Source: Pleurocapsales cyanobacterium LEGE 06147
GTDB lineage: Bacteria; Cyanobacteriota; Cyanobacteriia; Cyanobacteriales; Xenococcaceae
NCBI GenBank assembly: GCA_015207585.1
Contig: JADEWQ010000009.1
Location: forward strand, 1 to 64,000
Length of the DNA stretch: 64,000 bases
Direction: 5' to 3'
This document shows positions 9,345 to 18,553 of this stretch, piece by piece. The notes under the pieces were generated by a model. The model saw only the letters and a program-made list of their open reading frames with translations. It ran no database searches and had not been told where the DNA came from. Within the stretch, counting starts at the first letter, position 1. The number at the start of each line of letters is the position of its first letter. The position numbers and the translations under genes are program-made.

Positions 9345-9400
9345 ATACTATACTGTACGGTTTGATTATGTTTATACTAGACTGTAAGGTTTGATTATGT
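9345..9400. promoter_or_regulatory. Tandem 27-bp direct repeat between devB and its TetR regulator
   Basis: Two 27-base copies at 9345-9371 and 9374-9400 match at 25 of 27 positions, with a 29-base period. Each contains ACTGTA followed by GGTTTGATTATG. They lie 138 to 193 bases upstream of devB and about 100 upstream of the TetR start. Their position in a divergent TetR/exporter promoter makes them probable operators for that TetR. Confidence 0.6.
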
Positions 9401-9503
9401 CAATCAGTCTCTCAAGATAATAAATAAACATAAACAATAAAAATAAACCTAAATAAGAATAAATTGTTTTTTATTGACATTTAAATCTTAATTTTATTTT
9501 CTT

Positions 9504-10115
9504 ATGGCAAAAAATAATCGAAAAGAAGATATTCGCCAACGCTCGATTGATAAAGCACAACAAATCTTACTAGGTGCTTTACCAGAATTTTTGCAGCACG
9601 GCTATGCCAGTACCAGTATGGATAGAATAGCTAGTTCGGCGGGAGTTTCTAAACAAACCTTGTATAGCTATTTCTCCGATAAAGATGGACTTTTCACCAG
9701 TTTAATCAAACATATCGCCAGTCAGAAGTTTCAGCTAGTCTGGTCAAAACCCCTTCAAGGAGAACCAAAACAAGTACTACAAGATTTAGCGCAGCGAATA
9801 CTTCAAGAAATAAATGACGAAGAATACCTTAATTTCGTCAGGTTAGTTGTGGCTGAGTCGGGAAAAAGACCAGAGTTGTCGAAATTATTTCTAAGCAACC
9901 TGGCTAAACCAGCAAATAAGATCTTAACTCGCTATTTTCAAGAACATAAAGAACTAAACTTTGCCGATCCAGAAGCAACTGCCATGATTTTCATTGGCTC
10001 TCTAATTTTTTTGATGATTAGCCAAGAGGTGCTTCACGGCAAAGAAATTATGCCTATCGCAAGCGATCGCTATGTCAATAATCTAATTCAACTCGTTTTA
10101 AATCGCACTTGCTAA
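9504..10115 (+). CDS. TetR/AcrR-family regulator, probably of devBCA
   Basis: 203-residue one-component regulator. The N-terminal helix-turn-helix domain (residues about 12-60) reads YASTSMDRIASSAGVSKQTLYSYFSDKDGLF, the TetR consensus. The C-terminal ligand domain has a long helix ending in MISQEVLHGKE, as in AcrR-like regulators with a TetR_C-type domain. It is transcribed away from devBCA, and the shared intergenic region has a tandem 27-bp repeat, so autoregulation and control of the exporter are likely. The ligand is unknown. Confidence 0.85.
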   Translation: MAKNNRKEDIRQRSIDKAQQILLGALPEFLQHGYASTSMDRIASSAGVSKQTLYSYFSDKDGLFTSLIKHIASQKFQLVWSKPLQGEPKQVLQDLAQRILQEINDEEYLNFVRLVVAESGKRPELSKLFLSNLAKPANKILTRYFQEHKELNFADPEATAMIFIGSLIFLMISQEVLHGKEIMPIASDRYVNNLIQLVLNRTC

Positions 10116-10129
10116 CTTTATTTTTCTGT

Positions 10130-10906
10130 TCAAACAGAAGTTGTCGGTACGTCAAATAATACCGTTTTCATGTAATATTCAGCCCAGTCGGGACCAAAAG
10201 CTTTTTCCAGAACCCGTCGAGTTTTATCGTTTTGTTGTTGTTTGGTGCAGTAATAATTCTGTCCTGCTAAATATAACTCTTGCTCTTGAGGGGAAATGGA
10301 TTGAACTTCTAAAGCCTGCTGACAGTGAATTTTTAGAAAACCTTCGACGCGCTCGAGAAATTCTTGTTCTTCGGCAGAACTTTGAGGACGAATAAATAAA
10401 CAAAATTCAGAAAAAATATCCGCCCATTGCGGTAATTCCCGAGGCTGGGAAAATTGGCTGTTAGATAGAACTGAAAGAGCTTGTCGATAAGATTGAGGTA
10501 GAGTACGTTCTGGACTGGTGGGAGAAAGATCGGCGATCGCAGCACTCACGCCTGCTTTTCCAGCAACAATATCGCAACCAAACATTGGTAAAGGATATTC
10601 TGGACGAGGAAACATGACACAGTGAAGAATATCTAAACTGCCCCCTACTTTGGCTAATTCTAAATGCATTTTGCGAAACTGGGGAGTTTGATAGCAGCGA
10701 TTTTCGATACGAAGACGTTCTCCTTCTAATTTTCCTTCCACATAGCCCAATCCTTCCGGTAGGGAGTAAGGAGACAACTCCAGATATTGATGCCAAAAAT
10801 TAAGGATAGACTCCGCCAGTTGAGAGATAAGTGGATGTTGTTCTTGGTGCAGTGTCGGTTGTGAAGTTTCTGTCATTCCAGTCATCAAAACGTTGGCTTG
10901 CGGCAC
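10130..10906 (-). CDS. pcyA: Phycocyanobilin:ferredoxin oxidoreductase
   Basis: Ferredoxin-dependent bilin reductase that converts biliverdin IXalpha to phycocyanobilin, the chromophore of phycobilisomes and phytochromes. The 258-residue protein contains the PcyA core [27 protein letters not shown], which carries the catalytic His and Asp, preceded by a conserved Glu near residue 84. The end [18 protein letters not shown] is also typical. An in-frame ATG at 10876 (MTETSQ) would remove ten residues and may be the true start. It converges with the upstream TetR gene, only 14 bases apart. Confidence 0.95.
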   Translation of the reverse strand: MPQANVLMTGMTETSQPTLHQEQHPLISQLAESILNFWHQYLELSPYSLPEGLGYVEGKLEGERLRIENRCYQTPQFRKMHLELAKVGGSLDILHCVMFPRPEYPLPMFGCDIVAGKAGVSAAIADLSPTSPERTLPQSYRQALSVLSNSQFSQPRELPQWADIFSEFCLFIRPQSSAEEQEFLERVEGFLKIHCQQALEVQSISPQEQELYLAGQNYYCTKQQQNDKTRRVLEKAFGPDWAEYYMKTVLFDVPTTSV

Positions 10907-11006
10907 TCAGGAACATCTGCCACAAGTGCCTATAACTTTAAAGATATACTAAGACTGACACGATTGACTCACTCTCAGGCGACACGAAAGAAGGAGAAGA
11001 ATTAAT

Positions 11007-11183
11007 ATGTTTGGATTAGGTTGGCCGGAGATAGCTATAATTGCTGTAGTCGCCTTGTTAATTTTTGGTCCCAAAAAGATTCCTGAAATCGGTAGCGCGC
11101 TCGGTAAAACTTTACGTGGCTTTAAAGATGAAATTAATAATCCTCAACTAGAAGATGCTGATTCTGAAGAGCATGAGGAATAA
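11007..11183 (+). CDS. tatA: Twin-arginine translocase subunit TatA/TatE
   Basis: Small ORF of 58 residues: an N-terminal hydrophobic helix starting MFGLGWPEIAIIAVVALLIF, the hinge FGPKKIPEIG, an amphipathic helix with SALGKTLRGFKDEI, and an acidic tail ending EEHEE. This is the TatA/E pattern; the protein oligomerises in the membrane to move folded proteins. A good ribosome-binding site, AAGGAG, lies at 10991-10996. It stands alone between pcyA and the cyclase gene, with a clear terminator 60 bases downstream. TatB is less likely given the short tail. Confidence 0.92.
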   Translation: MFGLGWPEIAIIAVVALLIFGPKKIPEIGSALGKTLRGFKDEINNPQLEDADSEEHEE

Positions 11184-11246
11184 AAGATTTGAGTTTGGCG
11201 ATCGCACTACCCCTTCATCTTTAGTTGCTATTGATAGGAAAAAATT

Positions 11247-11268
11247 AGGGGCAATTTGCCCCTCTTTT
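11247..11268 (+). terminator. Rho-independent terminator after tatA
   Basis: AGGGGC and GCCCCT form a 6-bp stem around the loop AATTT, followed directly by CTTTT. It lies about 60 bases past the tatA stop and before the next gene. Confidence 0.75.
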
Positions 11269-11318
11269 GCGTTGAGAACCACAGTTTGAAGTAATTTTAA
11301 GATATTAGATATTACTCA

Positions 11319-12212
11319 ATGCAAAGAGCGGTTATGGATAGAAGGCGCAATTGGCAAAATATCCTAGCTAAAACAATTATTGCTTCTTTATTAGTGCTGG
11401 CGATCGCTCCTCAGCTATTGGCAATAAGTTTAATAGTTGGCTCGCCAAAGACTTCCGAAACAATTACCCTCGCACAAGCCTATGAAGCGATCGAGAGTAA
11501 AAAATTTGTCGATCTCACTCACTCTTTTGCCCCAGGTATTCCTCACTGGCAAAATTACCCCGACGAAAAACGAGAAACTATCTATTGGTATGAACCCCGC
11601 AATGATACTCTCGGTTCGGGCTTTTTCGCAGAGACTTTTTATCATGTCGGTCAATGGGGAACTCATGTCGATCCACCCGCTCATTTTATTCAAGGATTGC
11701 GTACTGTTGACCAAATCGATGCCAAAGAAATGTTTCTGCCTTTGGTCGTAATCGATGTTCACGATAAGGTTGCGCAAAACCCAGACTATACTATCACCAT
11801 GGACGATATTCGAGCTTGGGAAGCCAAACACGGTAAAATTCCAGCCAAGGCATTCGTAGCGATGCGGACGGATTGGTCAAAACGTTGGCCTGACAGCGAA
11901 GCAATGCAGAATAAGGATGAAGCAGGTATTGCTCACTATCCTGGTTGGAGTTTGCCCGTACTCGAGTATCTTTATGAAGAATGCCAGATTACTGCTTCCG
12001 GTCACGAAGCTACGGATACCGATCCTGGAATAGCTACCAGTCAAGATGATTATTCTTTAGAAGCCTATATATTGCAACAAGATCGTTATCAAATTGAACT
12101 TTTAACAAATCTCGATCGAGTTCCCGAAGCGGAGGCGTTAGTAGTAGTATCTTTTCCCAAGCCTCAAGGCGGTTCGGGATTTCCCGCCAGAGTATTTGCT
12201 ATTTTGCCTTGA
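11319..12212 (+). CDS. Exported cyclase-family (kynurenine formamidase-like) hydrolase
   Basis: Metal-dependent hydrolase of the Cyclase/KynB-like family (PF04199 type). The signature GQWGTHVDPPAHF near residue 110 carries the metal-binding histidines and Asp. A later GHEATDTDPG and the earlier DLTHSFAPGIPHW also fit. Residues about 13-36 form a hydrophobic signal sequence after basic residues, so the protein is probably periplasmic. Length 297. The start may be ATG 11319 or ATG 11334. The substrate is unknown; kynurenine formamidase activity should not be assumed. Confidence 0.8.
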   Translation: MQRAVMDRRRNWQNILAKTIIASLLVLAIAPQLLAISLIVGSPKTSETITLAQAYEAIESKKFVDLTHSFAPGIPHWQNYPDEKRETIYWYEPRNDTLGSGFFAETFYHVGQWGTHVDPPAHFIQGLRTVDQIDAKEMFLPLVVIDVHDKVAQNPDYTITMDDIRAWEAKHGKIPAKAFVAMRTDWSKRWPDSEAMQNKDEAGIAHYPGWSLPVLEYLYEECQITASGHEATDTDPGIATSQDDYSLEAYILQQDRYQIELLTNLDRVPEAEALVVVSFPKPQGGSGFPARVFAILP

Positions 12213-12259
12213 GCTAAACTAGTCTGACAAGCCAAGCAAAGCAATTGTACAACTAAACC

Positions 12260-12399
12260 CATTGACATCCTCTCCGCACTTCAGGGCGGAGATTTCCAAA
12301 CCTGACAAATAAATGATGATGAAGTCTAAGCAGGCGAGGAGCTGTGTGGGGGTCTAGAGTGCGGGAACCTACATCCCGCCCGTCTAACGGCGGAGTACC
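12260..12399. mobile_element. IS200/IS605 end-like remnant without a transposase gene
   Basis: A non-coding block with three compact hairpins: CTCCGC/GCGGAG (12272-12291), GCGGGA/TCCCGC (12361-12379) and CCGT/ACGG (12380-12390). The opening TTGACATCCTCTCCGC and the run of stem-loops look like the ends of cyanobacterial tnpB-type elements, including a possible omega-RNA scaffold. No tnpB remains between the ends. A 28-base piece (12321-12348) resembles a sequence upstream of rimP. Identification is by pattern, not by comparison with a named element. Confidence 0.45.
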
Positions 12400-12557
12400 T
12401 TAAATTAATGAGAATAGTTCTTTATCTGCCCATGTCAGAGTTTTGCAACTTAATGAGTGACTGAGCGATCGCTGACAATGTTAAGAAAATTAAAATTTCC
12501 TCAAATTACTTAGCACTGAGTATATAGCATTAAATTTATTTTTTTCCTACTTAATTT

Positions 12558-13214
12558 ATGCAAATCCTGGCAATATTACTCGTAGCAATAACCAGCTTTA
12601 TTGCAACTAACATAGATGACATCATCGTCTTAGTGCTGCTTTTCTCTCAGCTAAACAGCCGATTTCGTCTTCAACATATTATTGCCGGTCAATATATTGG
12701 TTTTACTGCACTGATCCTTGCTAGTTTGCCCGGTCTTTTTGGCAGCTTAATAATACCACAAGCTTGGATTGGATTACTTGGTTTGGTTCCTATTGCTATG
12801 GGTGTTAAGCAACTACTCAGTCAAGGTGAAGAGGAAGAACAAATACAGTTAGTTTCTGACGTATCCACTCAACCCAAAAATCAGAAATTTCCAGCATCTT
12901 TTATCTCTAATCTTGTCAGTATTCAAACTTACAAAGTTGCTGCGATTAGATTGGCTAATGGAGGAGACAATATCGGGATTTATGTACCTTTATTTGCTAG
13001 TGGCAATTTGCTGAATTTTGGTATAACTCTCAGTGTCTTTTATTTTCTTGTAGGAGTTTGGTGTGTTATCGCTTATCTGCTGACTCGTCATCCAGCTTTA
13101 GCTAAGTTGATTGCTCGTTATGGTCATAAAGTTGTTCCTTTTGTGCTGATAGGTTTAGGAATTTTTATCTTATTCGATAGTGAGACTTATCAACTTTTAC
13201 CATTATTTCAATAG
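12558..13214 (+). CDS. CadD-family cadmium-resistance-type transporter
   Basis: 218-residue integral membrane protein with five to six hydrophobic segments and a short charged cytoplasmic loop (residues about 88-110). The opening FIATNIDDIIVLVLLFSQ and the second half AAIRLANGGDNIGIYVPLF are the paired N-x-D-D / G-G-D-N motifs typical of the CadD family within the LysE-like transporters. Members confer cadmium resistance in staphylococci; in cyanobacteria the true substrate is not established. It stands alone, with a bidirectional hairpin downstream. Confidence 0.83.
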   Translation: MQILAILLVAITSFIATNIDDIIVLVLLFSQLNSRFRLQHIIAGQYIGFTALILASLPGLFGSLIIPQAWIGLLGLVPIAMGVKQLLSQGEEEEQIQLVSDVSTQPKNQKFPASFISNLVSIQTYKVAAIRLANGGDNIGIYVPLFASGNLLNFGITLSVFYFLVGVWCVIAYLLTRHPALAKLIARYGHKVVPFVLIGLGIFILFDSETYQLLPLFQ

Positions 13215-13249
13215 ATAATTAAAATCCAAAGAACAGAAGAATTAAAAAC

Positions 13250-13275
13250 ACCACCAGACATAAAAATCTGATGGT
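13250..13275. terminator. Bidirectional hairpin between convergent genes
   Basis: ACCACCAGA and TCTGATGGT form a 9-base stem with one mismatch around an A-rich loop, lying between the convergent cadD-like and pentapeptide-repeat genes. It probably terminates transcription from both sides, though the following T-tract is weak. Confidence 0.5.
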
Positions 13276-13325
13276 AATCTTGTCCGAGGGACGAAAAATA
13301 ATTGATATTTCAATCGTTATTTAGT

Positions 13326-13826
13326 TTACTTACATCCTAAAGATTCGCGAGTATCTACACCAGTTTTAGAATTTATGCCCGAAGCATTGGCACATAATTG
13401 CTTAATTTGCCAGCGGTCTAAAATGGCAGAGGTAAAATCAGCTCCTGTAATCTTAGCCCCTTCAAAAGTAGAGAAGGACAAAATTGCTTCCTGGAAAATC
13501 GCATCAGTCAAATCTGCCCCATCAAAAGTGGTGAGATAAGCAAAGCCGTTAGTAAAATCAACTCCATGTAGATTAGCATTGCTTAGATTCGAGGCATTAA
13601 ATACTGCTCCTCTCAAATCGGCATTACTAAAGTTGGCTTCTTCTAGATTAACTTTGGCAAAATTAGCAGTTGGGAAACTTTGATTAGAGAAATCTTTACT
13701 TTTCAAATTAGCATCGCTAAATTTAGCGGGGGTAACTGCCGAAGAACTAGCTGCTTGAACCGGTAAAGGAAAAACAAGAAAAATCAGCAGTAACAGAAAA
13801 GCACATAGTCGGAGAAAATACTTCAT
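13326..13826 (-). CDS. Exported pentapeptide-repeat protein
   Basis: A 166-residue protein with a signal peptide (hydrophobic residues about 5-20, cleavage after PVQAA) and then some 15 pentapeptide repeats of the A(D/N)LXX type, for example ANFSNADLRGAVFNASNLSNANLHGVDF. This predicts a right-handed quadrilateral beta-helix. The C-terminal cap has two Cys residues (LCANASG and SLGCK), which may form a disulfide. It is expected in the thylakoid lumen or periplasm. Its function is unknown, as for most cyanobacterial lumenal pentapeptide proteins. Confidence 0.85.
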   Translation of the reverse strand: MKYFLRLCAFLLLLIFLVFPLPVQAASSSAVTPAKFSDANLKSKDFSNQSFPTANFAKVNLEEANFSNADLRGAVFNASNLSNANLHGVDFTNGFAYLTTFDGADLTDAIFQEAILSFSTFEGAKITGADFTSAILDRWQIKQLCANASGINSKTGVDTRESLGCK

Positions 13827-13924
13827 AGATAAACTTTAGTTTATTTAACCTAGCTCGACAGAATACGATAATTGATTGTAATTCTTCTTTTGTCTTCCTT
13901 GGAAGTACTAAATTTTTATAACTG

Positions 13925-14980
13925 ATGGTACAAAACTCCGATCGCACAACCCTCAATTTACCCGATTTGCTCCAACGGCTACTCGATAAACAGTCCCTGT
14001 CTCAAACTCAAGCTGCCCAACTGATGGAGGGATGGCTGAAGGAGGAAATACCCCCCGTACTATCAGGAGCAATTTTAGCTGCCATTCAAGCTAAAGGAGT
14101 TTCGGCGGCTGAATTAGCGGGGATGGCGCAGGTACTGCAAGCCCAATCACTACAAGAACAAAAGATTAGTCGCGACTGCCCGGTTATCGATACCTGCGGT
14201 ACGGGAGGCGATGGGGCTTCTACTTTTAATATTTCCACTGCCGTTGCTTTTGTGGCAGCAGCGGCGGGAGTAAAAGTTGCCAAACACGGTAATCGTTCAG
14301 CTTCTAGTAAGGTTGGGTCGGCTGATGTTTTAGAATATTTGGGAGTCGAGCTCGCCGCACACCCCGAGAAAGTAAGAACCGCTCTCGACGAGGTAGGAAT
14401 CACTTTTCTTTTTGCTCCTGGCTGGCATCCGGCTATGAAAAGTGTTGTGCCTTTAAGGCGTACTCTCAAGATAAGAACGGTATTTAATCTTTTAGGTCCT
14501 TTAGTTAATCCCTTATGTCCTACCGGTCAAGTTATTGGTGTCTATGACGGAGCCTTTTTAAATAGTATGGCTGAGGCATTAAATAGACTGGGAATACCAA
14601 AGGCGATCGTTTTGCACGGACGGGAAAAACTTGATGAAGCGGGATTGGGAGATGGTACTGATTTAGTTATGGTAGTTGATGGTAAAGTCGAGCAAAGTAG
14701 GATTAATCCTCAAGAATTGGGTTTGAGATCGGCACCGATTAGCGCATTGAGAGGGGGCGAAATAGAGACAAATGCCGCTATTCTGCGCGATGTTCTTCAA
14801 GGTAAAGGAACTGAAGCCCAACAAGATGCAGTAGCTTTAAATACTTCTTTAGCGTTGCAAGTAGGAGATGTCGTTTCCTTCGGCGATTATTGGGGAGGCA
14901 TCCACAAAGCTAAAACAATTCTCGCCAGTGGTGCGGCTTGGTCTAAGTTAGAGGAATTGGTACAGTTTCTGCAAAGTTGA
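13925..14980 (+). CDS. trpD: Anthranilate phosphoribosyltransferase
   Basis: Second step of tryptophan synthesis, joining anthranilate and PRPP. The 351 residues contain the PRPP-binding glycine motif [14 protein letters not shown] near residue 88, the conserved KHGNRS, and the acidic metal site within [35 protein letters not shown] and [13 protein letters not shown] are also standard. The ATG at 13925 gives a normal length. It is not linked to other trp genes here, which is usual in cyanobacteria. Confidence 0.96.
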   Translation: MVQNSDRTTLNLPDLLQRLLDKQSLSQTQAAQLMEGWLKEEIPPVLSGAILAAIQAKGVSAAELAGMAQVLQAQSLQEQKISRDCPVIDTCGTGGDGASTFNISTAVAFVAAAAGVKVAKHGNRSASSKVGSADVLEYLGVELAAHPEKVRTALDEVGITFLFAPGWHPAMKSVVPLRRTLKIRTVFNLLGPLVNPLCPTGQVIGVYDGAFLNSMAEALNRLGIPKAIVLHGREKLDEAGLGDGTDLVMVVDGKVEQSRINPQELGLRSAPISALRGGEIETNAAILRDVLQGKGTEAQQDAVALNTSLALQVGDVVSFGDYWGGIHKAKTILASGAAWSKLEELVQFLQS

Positions 14981-15220
14981 TTTCGATCGTTAGAAAGTAT
15001 CACTTTTATACTCATCCCACAGAAACACCAAAAGCGATCGAGCGCCCATTCCTTCTAAGGTGGTTTGCGATAGTCGCCTGTCGCTTCCTCATTAGTCCTT
15101 GGTCATTGGTTACTAATCAACATAAAGGATAAAGGACGAATGACTATCCCTAGAAGGGTCTGAGCTTTCCGTCGCTTTCTGTCAAAATGGGAGTATACTT
15201 CCTTAAACTTTATTGCCTTA

Positions 15221-15967
15221 ATGACATCTTCCCATCATCTTCAACCATATCATCCTGTCATTATTCGCTTAGAAGAGATAGAGAAAATCTATGGTAGTGG
15301 AGACACTGCCGTTCACGCCTTAGATGAAGTAAATTTAATTATCCATCAAGGAGAATATTGCTCGATTATGGGCGTGTCTGGTTCGGGTAAATCCACAGTC
15401 ATGAATATCATTGGCTGTTTGGATCGTCCTACTGCTGGAAGTTATTATCTCGAGCGAGTGGATGTGTCGCAATTATCTGATGAAGAATTAGCAGAAATTC
15501 GCAACCGCAAAATTGGTTTTGTCTTTCAGCAGTTCCACCTACTACCCCAGATGAGTGCCCTAGAAAATGTTATGTTACCTATGGTATATGCGAGCGTACC
15601 GAGTCAAGAAAGACGCGATCGCGCTGTCGAAGCTCTCAAAAGAGTGGGTTTGGGTAACAAGTTGCATAATAAGCCCAATCAACTTTCTGGCGGACAACAA
15701 CAAAGGGTAGCGATCGCTCGTGCTATTGTTAACAAACCTTTACTCTTACTTGCCGATGAACCCACGGGCGCACTAGACTCTCGCACGACCAAGGAAGTAA
15801 TGGATATTTTTAACGAATTACATAGCAGTGGGATTACAATCGTGTTGGTCACTCACGAACCCGAAGTTGCTCGTTTGACAGAGAGAATTGTTTGGTTTCG
15901 CGATGGTCGAGTAGTTTATAACCATCTCACGCCAGAAGAAATGCTCAATGTCGCACTTGCTACCTAA
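15221..15967 (+). CDS. MacB/LolD-type ABC transporter ATP-binding protein
   Basis: 248-residue ATPase with Walker [10 protein letters not shown] near residue 50, the signature [16 protein letters not shown], Walker [14 protein letters not shown] and switch His in [31 protein letters not shown] places it in the MacB/LolD/FtsE class, which works with FtsX-like permeases. No permease gene is adjacent; the next gene, 117 bases downstream, is an ABC1-type kinase. The partner must be encoded elsewhere, and the exported substrate cannot be told. Confidence 0.85.
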   Translation: MTSSHHLQPYHPVIIRLEEIEKIYGSGDTAVHALDEVNLIIHQGEYCSIMGVSGSGKSTVMNIIGCLDRPTAGSYYLERVDVSQLSDEELAEIRNRKIGFVFQQFHLLPQMSALENVMLPMVYASVPSQERRDRAVEALKRVGLGNKLHNKPNQLSGGQQQRVAIARAIVNKPLLLLADEPTGALDSRTTKEVMDIFNELHSSGITIVLVTHEPEVARLTERIVWFRDGRVVYNHLTPEEMLNVALAT

Positions 15968-16084
15968 CATTTACTTTGTGCAACTAATGATAAATAATAC
16001 TAGATTAAGTTATTTGTATTTTTGTATACTAAAGTTACCAGCAATTAAATATTTGTTGAGTAACAAGGGGTTAAAAAGACGCTC

Positions 16085-17893
16085 GTGAGTCAGTATAAAA
16101 TAGTTTCTTCTGACGAAGTCGATGCAGAGAGGGAAGATAAGGTTCTTCCGCTCATAGAAAGAGATGGTAAACTTTCCGCTGCTACAAGGTGGAGTACCGT
16201 CGAACCAAGACTAGAGGAAAAACAGCCAAGACAGTACGATCCTGAAGCGATCGCCAAATACTATCGCTATCGACCTTGGCGAGTCCTCTGGCGTGCCTTA
16301 AGAATTATCTGGTTTTTTGGCAGTTTTCTCTTTTCTTTAGAATGGGATAAGTGGACAAATCAAACCGAAAAAAATAAACCCCGACGTGCCAGTCAATTAC
16401 GCCAAATTCTCACTCGCTTAGGACCTACTTTTATAAAGGTAGGACAAGCTTTATCGACTAGACCCGATCTAGTCCGGCGCGACTTTCTTGAGGAGTTGGT
16501 TAAACTACAAGACCAACTACCTCCTTTCGACAATCAAATTGCTTTCGACCTGATTGAGTCAGAACTAGGTCATTCAGTTGCGCGAACTTATCGCGAATTT
16601 TCCGATCATCCAGTAGCCGCAGCTAGCCTCGGTCAAGTTTATCATGCTGTTTTGCACACTGGAGAAGAAGTAGCAGTCAAAGTACAACGTCCTAATTTAA
16701 GACCTCTGTTAACCCTCGATCTTTATCTCCTGCGCTGGAGTGCCCGTTGGCTTGCTCCTTGGCTACCATTAAATCTAGGTCATGACCTTAGTTTAATCGT
16801 TGATGAATTCGGCACTAAACTCTTTGAAGAGATCGATTACCTCAACGAAGCCCAAAACGCTGAAAAATTTGCCGCCAATTTTCAGGACGATCCAAATGTA
16901 AAAGTACCTCTGATTTACTGGGAATACACTAGCCAGCGCGTCTTGACCTTAGAGTGGATTAACGGCTTTAAGTTAACAGATGTCGAAAAGATTAAAACTG
17001 CTGGCTTAGATCTCAATCGTTTTATTAAAATTGGCGTAATTTCCGGACTGCGCCAACTATTAGAATTTGGCTTTTTCCATGCAGATCCCCATCCTGGTAA
17101 TTTATTTGCTACTCCCGACGGTCGGATGGCTTATATTGACTTTGGGATGATGGATCAGTTGGAGGAAGAAACTAAAGAAACTATTGCCAGCGCAGTAGTT
17201 CAACTAATTAATCGCGATTATTATGCTCTGGCTAAAGATTTCATAAAACTGGGCTTTTTAACTCCAGATACCGATATTAAACCGATTATCCCTGCCTTGG
17301 AACAGGTATTGGGTAACGCTATAGAGGGAAGTGTTGCTAACTTCAACTTCAAAACCATTACCGATGAGTTTTCCGAGTTGATGTACGACTATCCTTTCCG
17401 CGTTCCCGCTAAGTTCGCCCTTATTATTAGATCTTTGATCACCCAAGAAGGACTTGCTTTAACTCTCAATCCGAATTTCAAGATTGTTGAGGTATCTTAC
17501 CCTTACGTATCGCGAAGGTTACTTACTGGTGAGTCTCCCCAGCTAAGACGACATTTACTAGATGTATTAATTCAAGATGGCAAATTCCGGTGGGACAGGC
17601 TAGAAAATATGATTGCGATCGCTCGTTGTGAGGAAGGTTTCGATCTTTTACCTACAGCTCAATTAGGCTTACAATATCTCCTTTCAGAAGAAGGACGCTA
17701 TCTCCGTCGTCAGTTAATACTAGCATTAACTGAAGATGAACGATTACATACAGAAGAAGTACAACGTCTGTGGAGGTTAATTAAAGACGACATCAAACCT
17801 CAAAAAATATTAGATCTTGCCTTCCATACTCTACGGGAAATTTCTGCCGAAAGAGTTACAGCAATTCTTCCCATAGCTAGTTTTTCAAGATAA
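16085..17893 (+). CDS. ABC1/UbiB-family atypical kinase
   Basis: 602-residue member of the AarF/UbiB/ABC1 atypical kinase family, linked to quinone and prenyl-lipid metabolism in bacteria and plastids. The Ala-rich nucleotide loop is seen in HPVAAASLGQVYHAVL, the family KxGQ motif in IKVGQALSTRPDL, the invariant Lys in VAVKVQRP, the catalytic GFFHADPHPGN and the metal-binding Asp in YIDFGMMD. The N-terminal extension (about 90 residues) is usual for cyanobacterial members. GTG at 16085 is the start that gives the full N-terminus. The biochemical activity remains uncertain. Confidence 0.9.
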   Translation: MSQYKIVSSDEVDAEREDKVLPLIERDGKLSAATRWSTVEPRLEEKQPRQYDPEAIAKYYRYRPWRVLWRALRIIWFFGSFLFSLEWDKWTNQTEKNKPRRASQLRQILTRLGPTFIKVGQALSTRPDLVRRDFLEELVKLQDQLPPFDNQIAFDLIESELGHSVARTYREFSDHPVAAASLGQVYHAVLHTGEEVAVKVQRPNLRPLLTLDLYLLRWSARWLAPWLPLNLGHDLSLIVDEFGTKLFEEIDYLNEAQNAEKFAANFQDDPNVKVPLIYWEYTSQRVLTLEWINGFKLTDVEKIKTAGLDLNRFIKIGVISGLRQLLEFGFFHADPHPGNLFATPDGRMAYIDFGMMDQLEEETKETIASAVVQLINRDYYALAKDFIKLGFLTPDTDIKPIIPALEQVLGNAIEGSVANFNFKTITDEFSELMYDYPFRVPAKFALIIRSLITQEGLALTLNPNFKIVEVSYPYVSRRLLTGESPQLRRHLLDVLIQDGKFRWDRLENMIAIARCEEGFDLLPTAQLGLQYLLSEEGRYLRRQLILALTEDERLHTEEVQRLWRLIKDDIKPQKILDLAFHTLREISAERVTAILPIASFSR

Positions 17894-17962
17894 AGTAATT
17901 TTGAATTCTGAATTTACAAAAGATTTTTTTTGCCTTTTTACTTTTTAATTTTTACTTTACTT

Positions 17963-18334
17963 ATGTACTACTTGCCGCAACCACCATTTTTACTTTCTCT
18001 GTTTGGACTGTTTATTGCAATTACCTGTGGTTCTGCCTTTCAAGCTTTAGTTCAACAAAGCTCTCAAAATTGGAAAAAAAATCCCAATAGTCAGGATGCT
18101 TATAAGCTACAAGGAGGGAATATCATCATAACCTATTGGGGCATTTGTCTGGGGATTTGGGTATTTTTGGGTGGCGGCTTACAAATTTTCGGCTTTGACT
18201 CGATTTTTGCTTACGGTATCTCTCTTCTCTTAACCATCGCTACCGCTGCTTTAGTCTGGACTCAACTGAGCCAAGTGCTTTTACTATTACAGAAAGGTGG
18301 TTCTAAAGCACTAGATTTAGATTATTTTACCTAA
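17963..18334 (+). CDS. Small predicted membrane protein of unknown function
   Basis: From ATG 17963 (MYYLPQPPFLL) the protein has 123 residues; a longer frame from TTG 17930 adds 11 hydrophobic residues and seems less likely. It has about three hydrophobic segments (residues 8-25, 55-75 and 80-110) and a polar loop with QNWKKNPNSQDAYKLQGG. It follows the ABC1-kinase gene by 69 bases and might be cotranscribed. No known domain was recognised. Confidence 0.6.
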   Translation: MYYLPQPPFLLSLFGLFIAITCGSAFQALVQQSSQNWKKNPNSQDAYKLQGGNIIITYWGICLGIWVFLGGGLQIFGFDSIFAYGISLLLTIATAALVWTQLSQVLLLLQKGGSKALDLDYFT

Positions 18335-18553
18335 CTTAACGTTCGACCGGAGCGAACTTCGGCTGCTGCGATGAGAAGGACGCAGTTGGCGCGGTTGCAG
18401 AGTGAGACCTTCCATTTACACAACACCTAAACAAGACCGCGCGATCGCAGTTAAGTGTCATCAATTCTCCATTTATAGAATAAATATTAACTCTTACCAG
18501 TCTGAACCGAAAATACAGAAAAATAGATTTTGTCAGTCACTCAAAGCGCGGAC

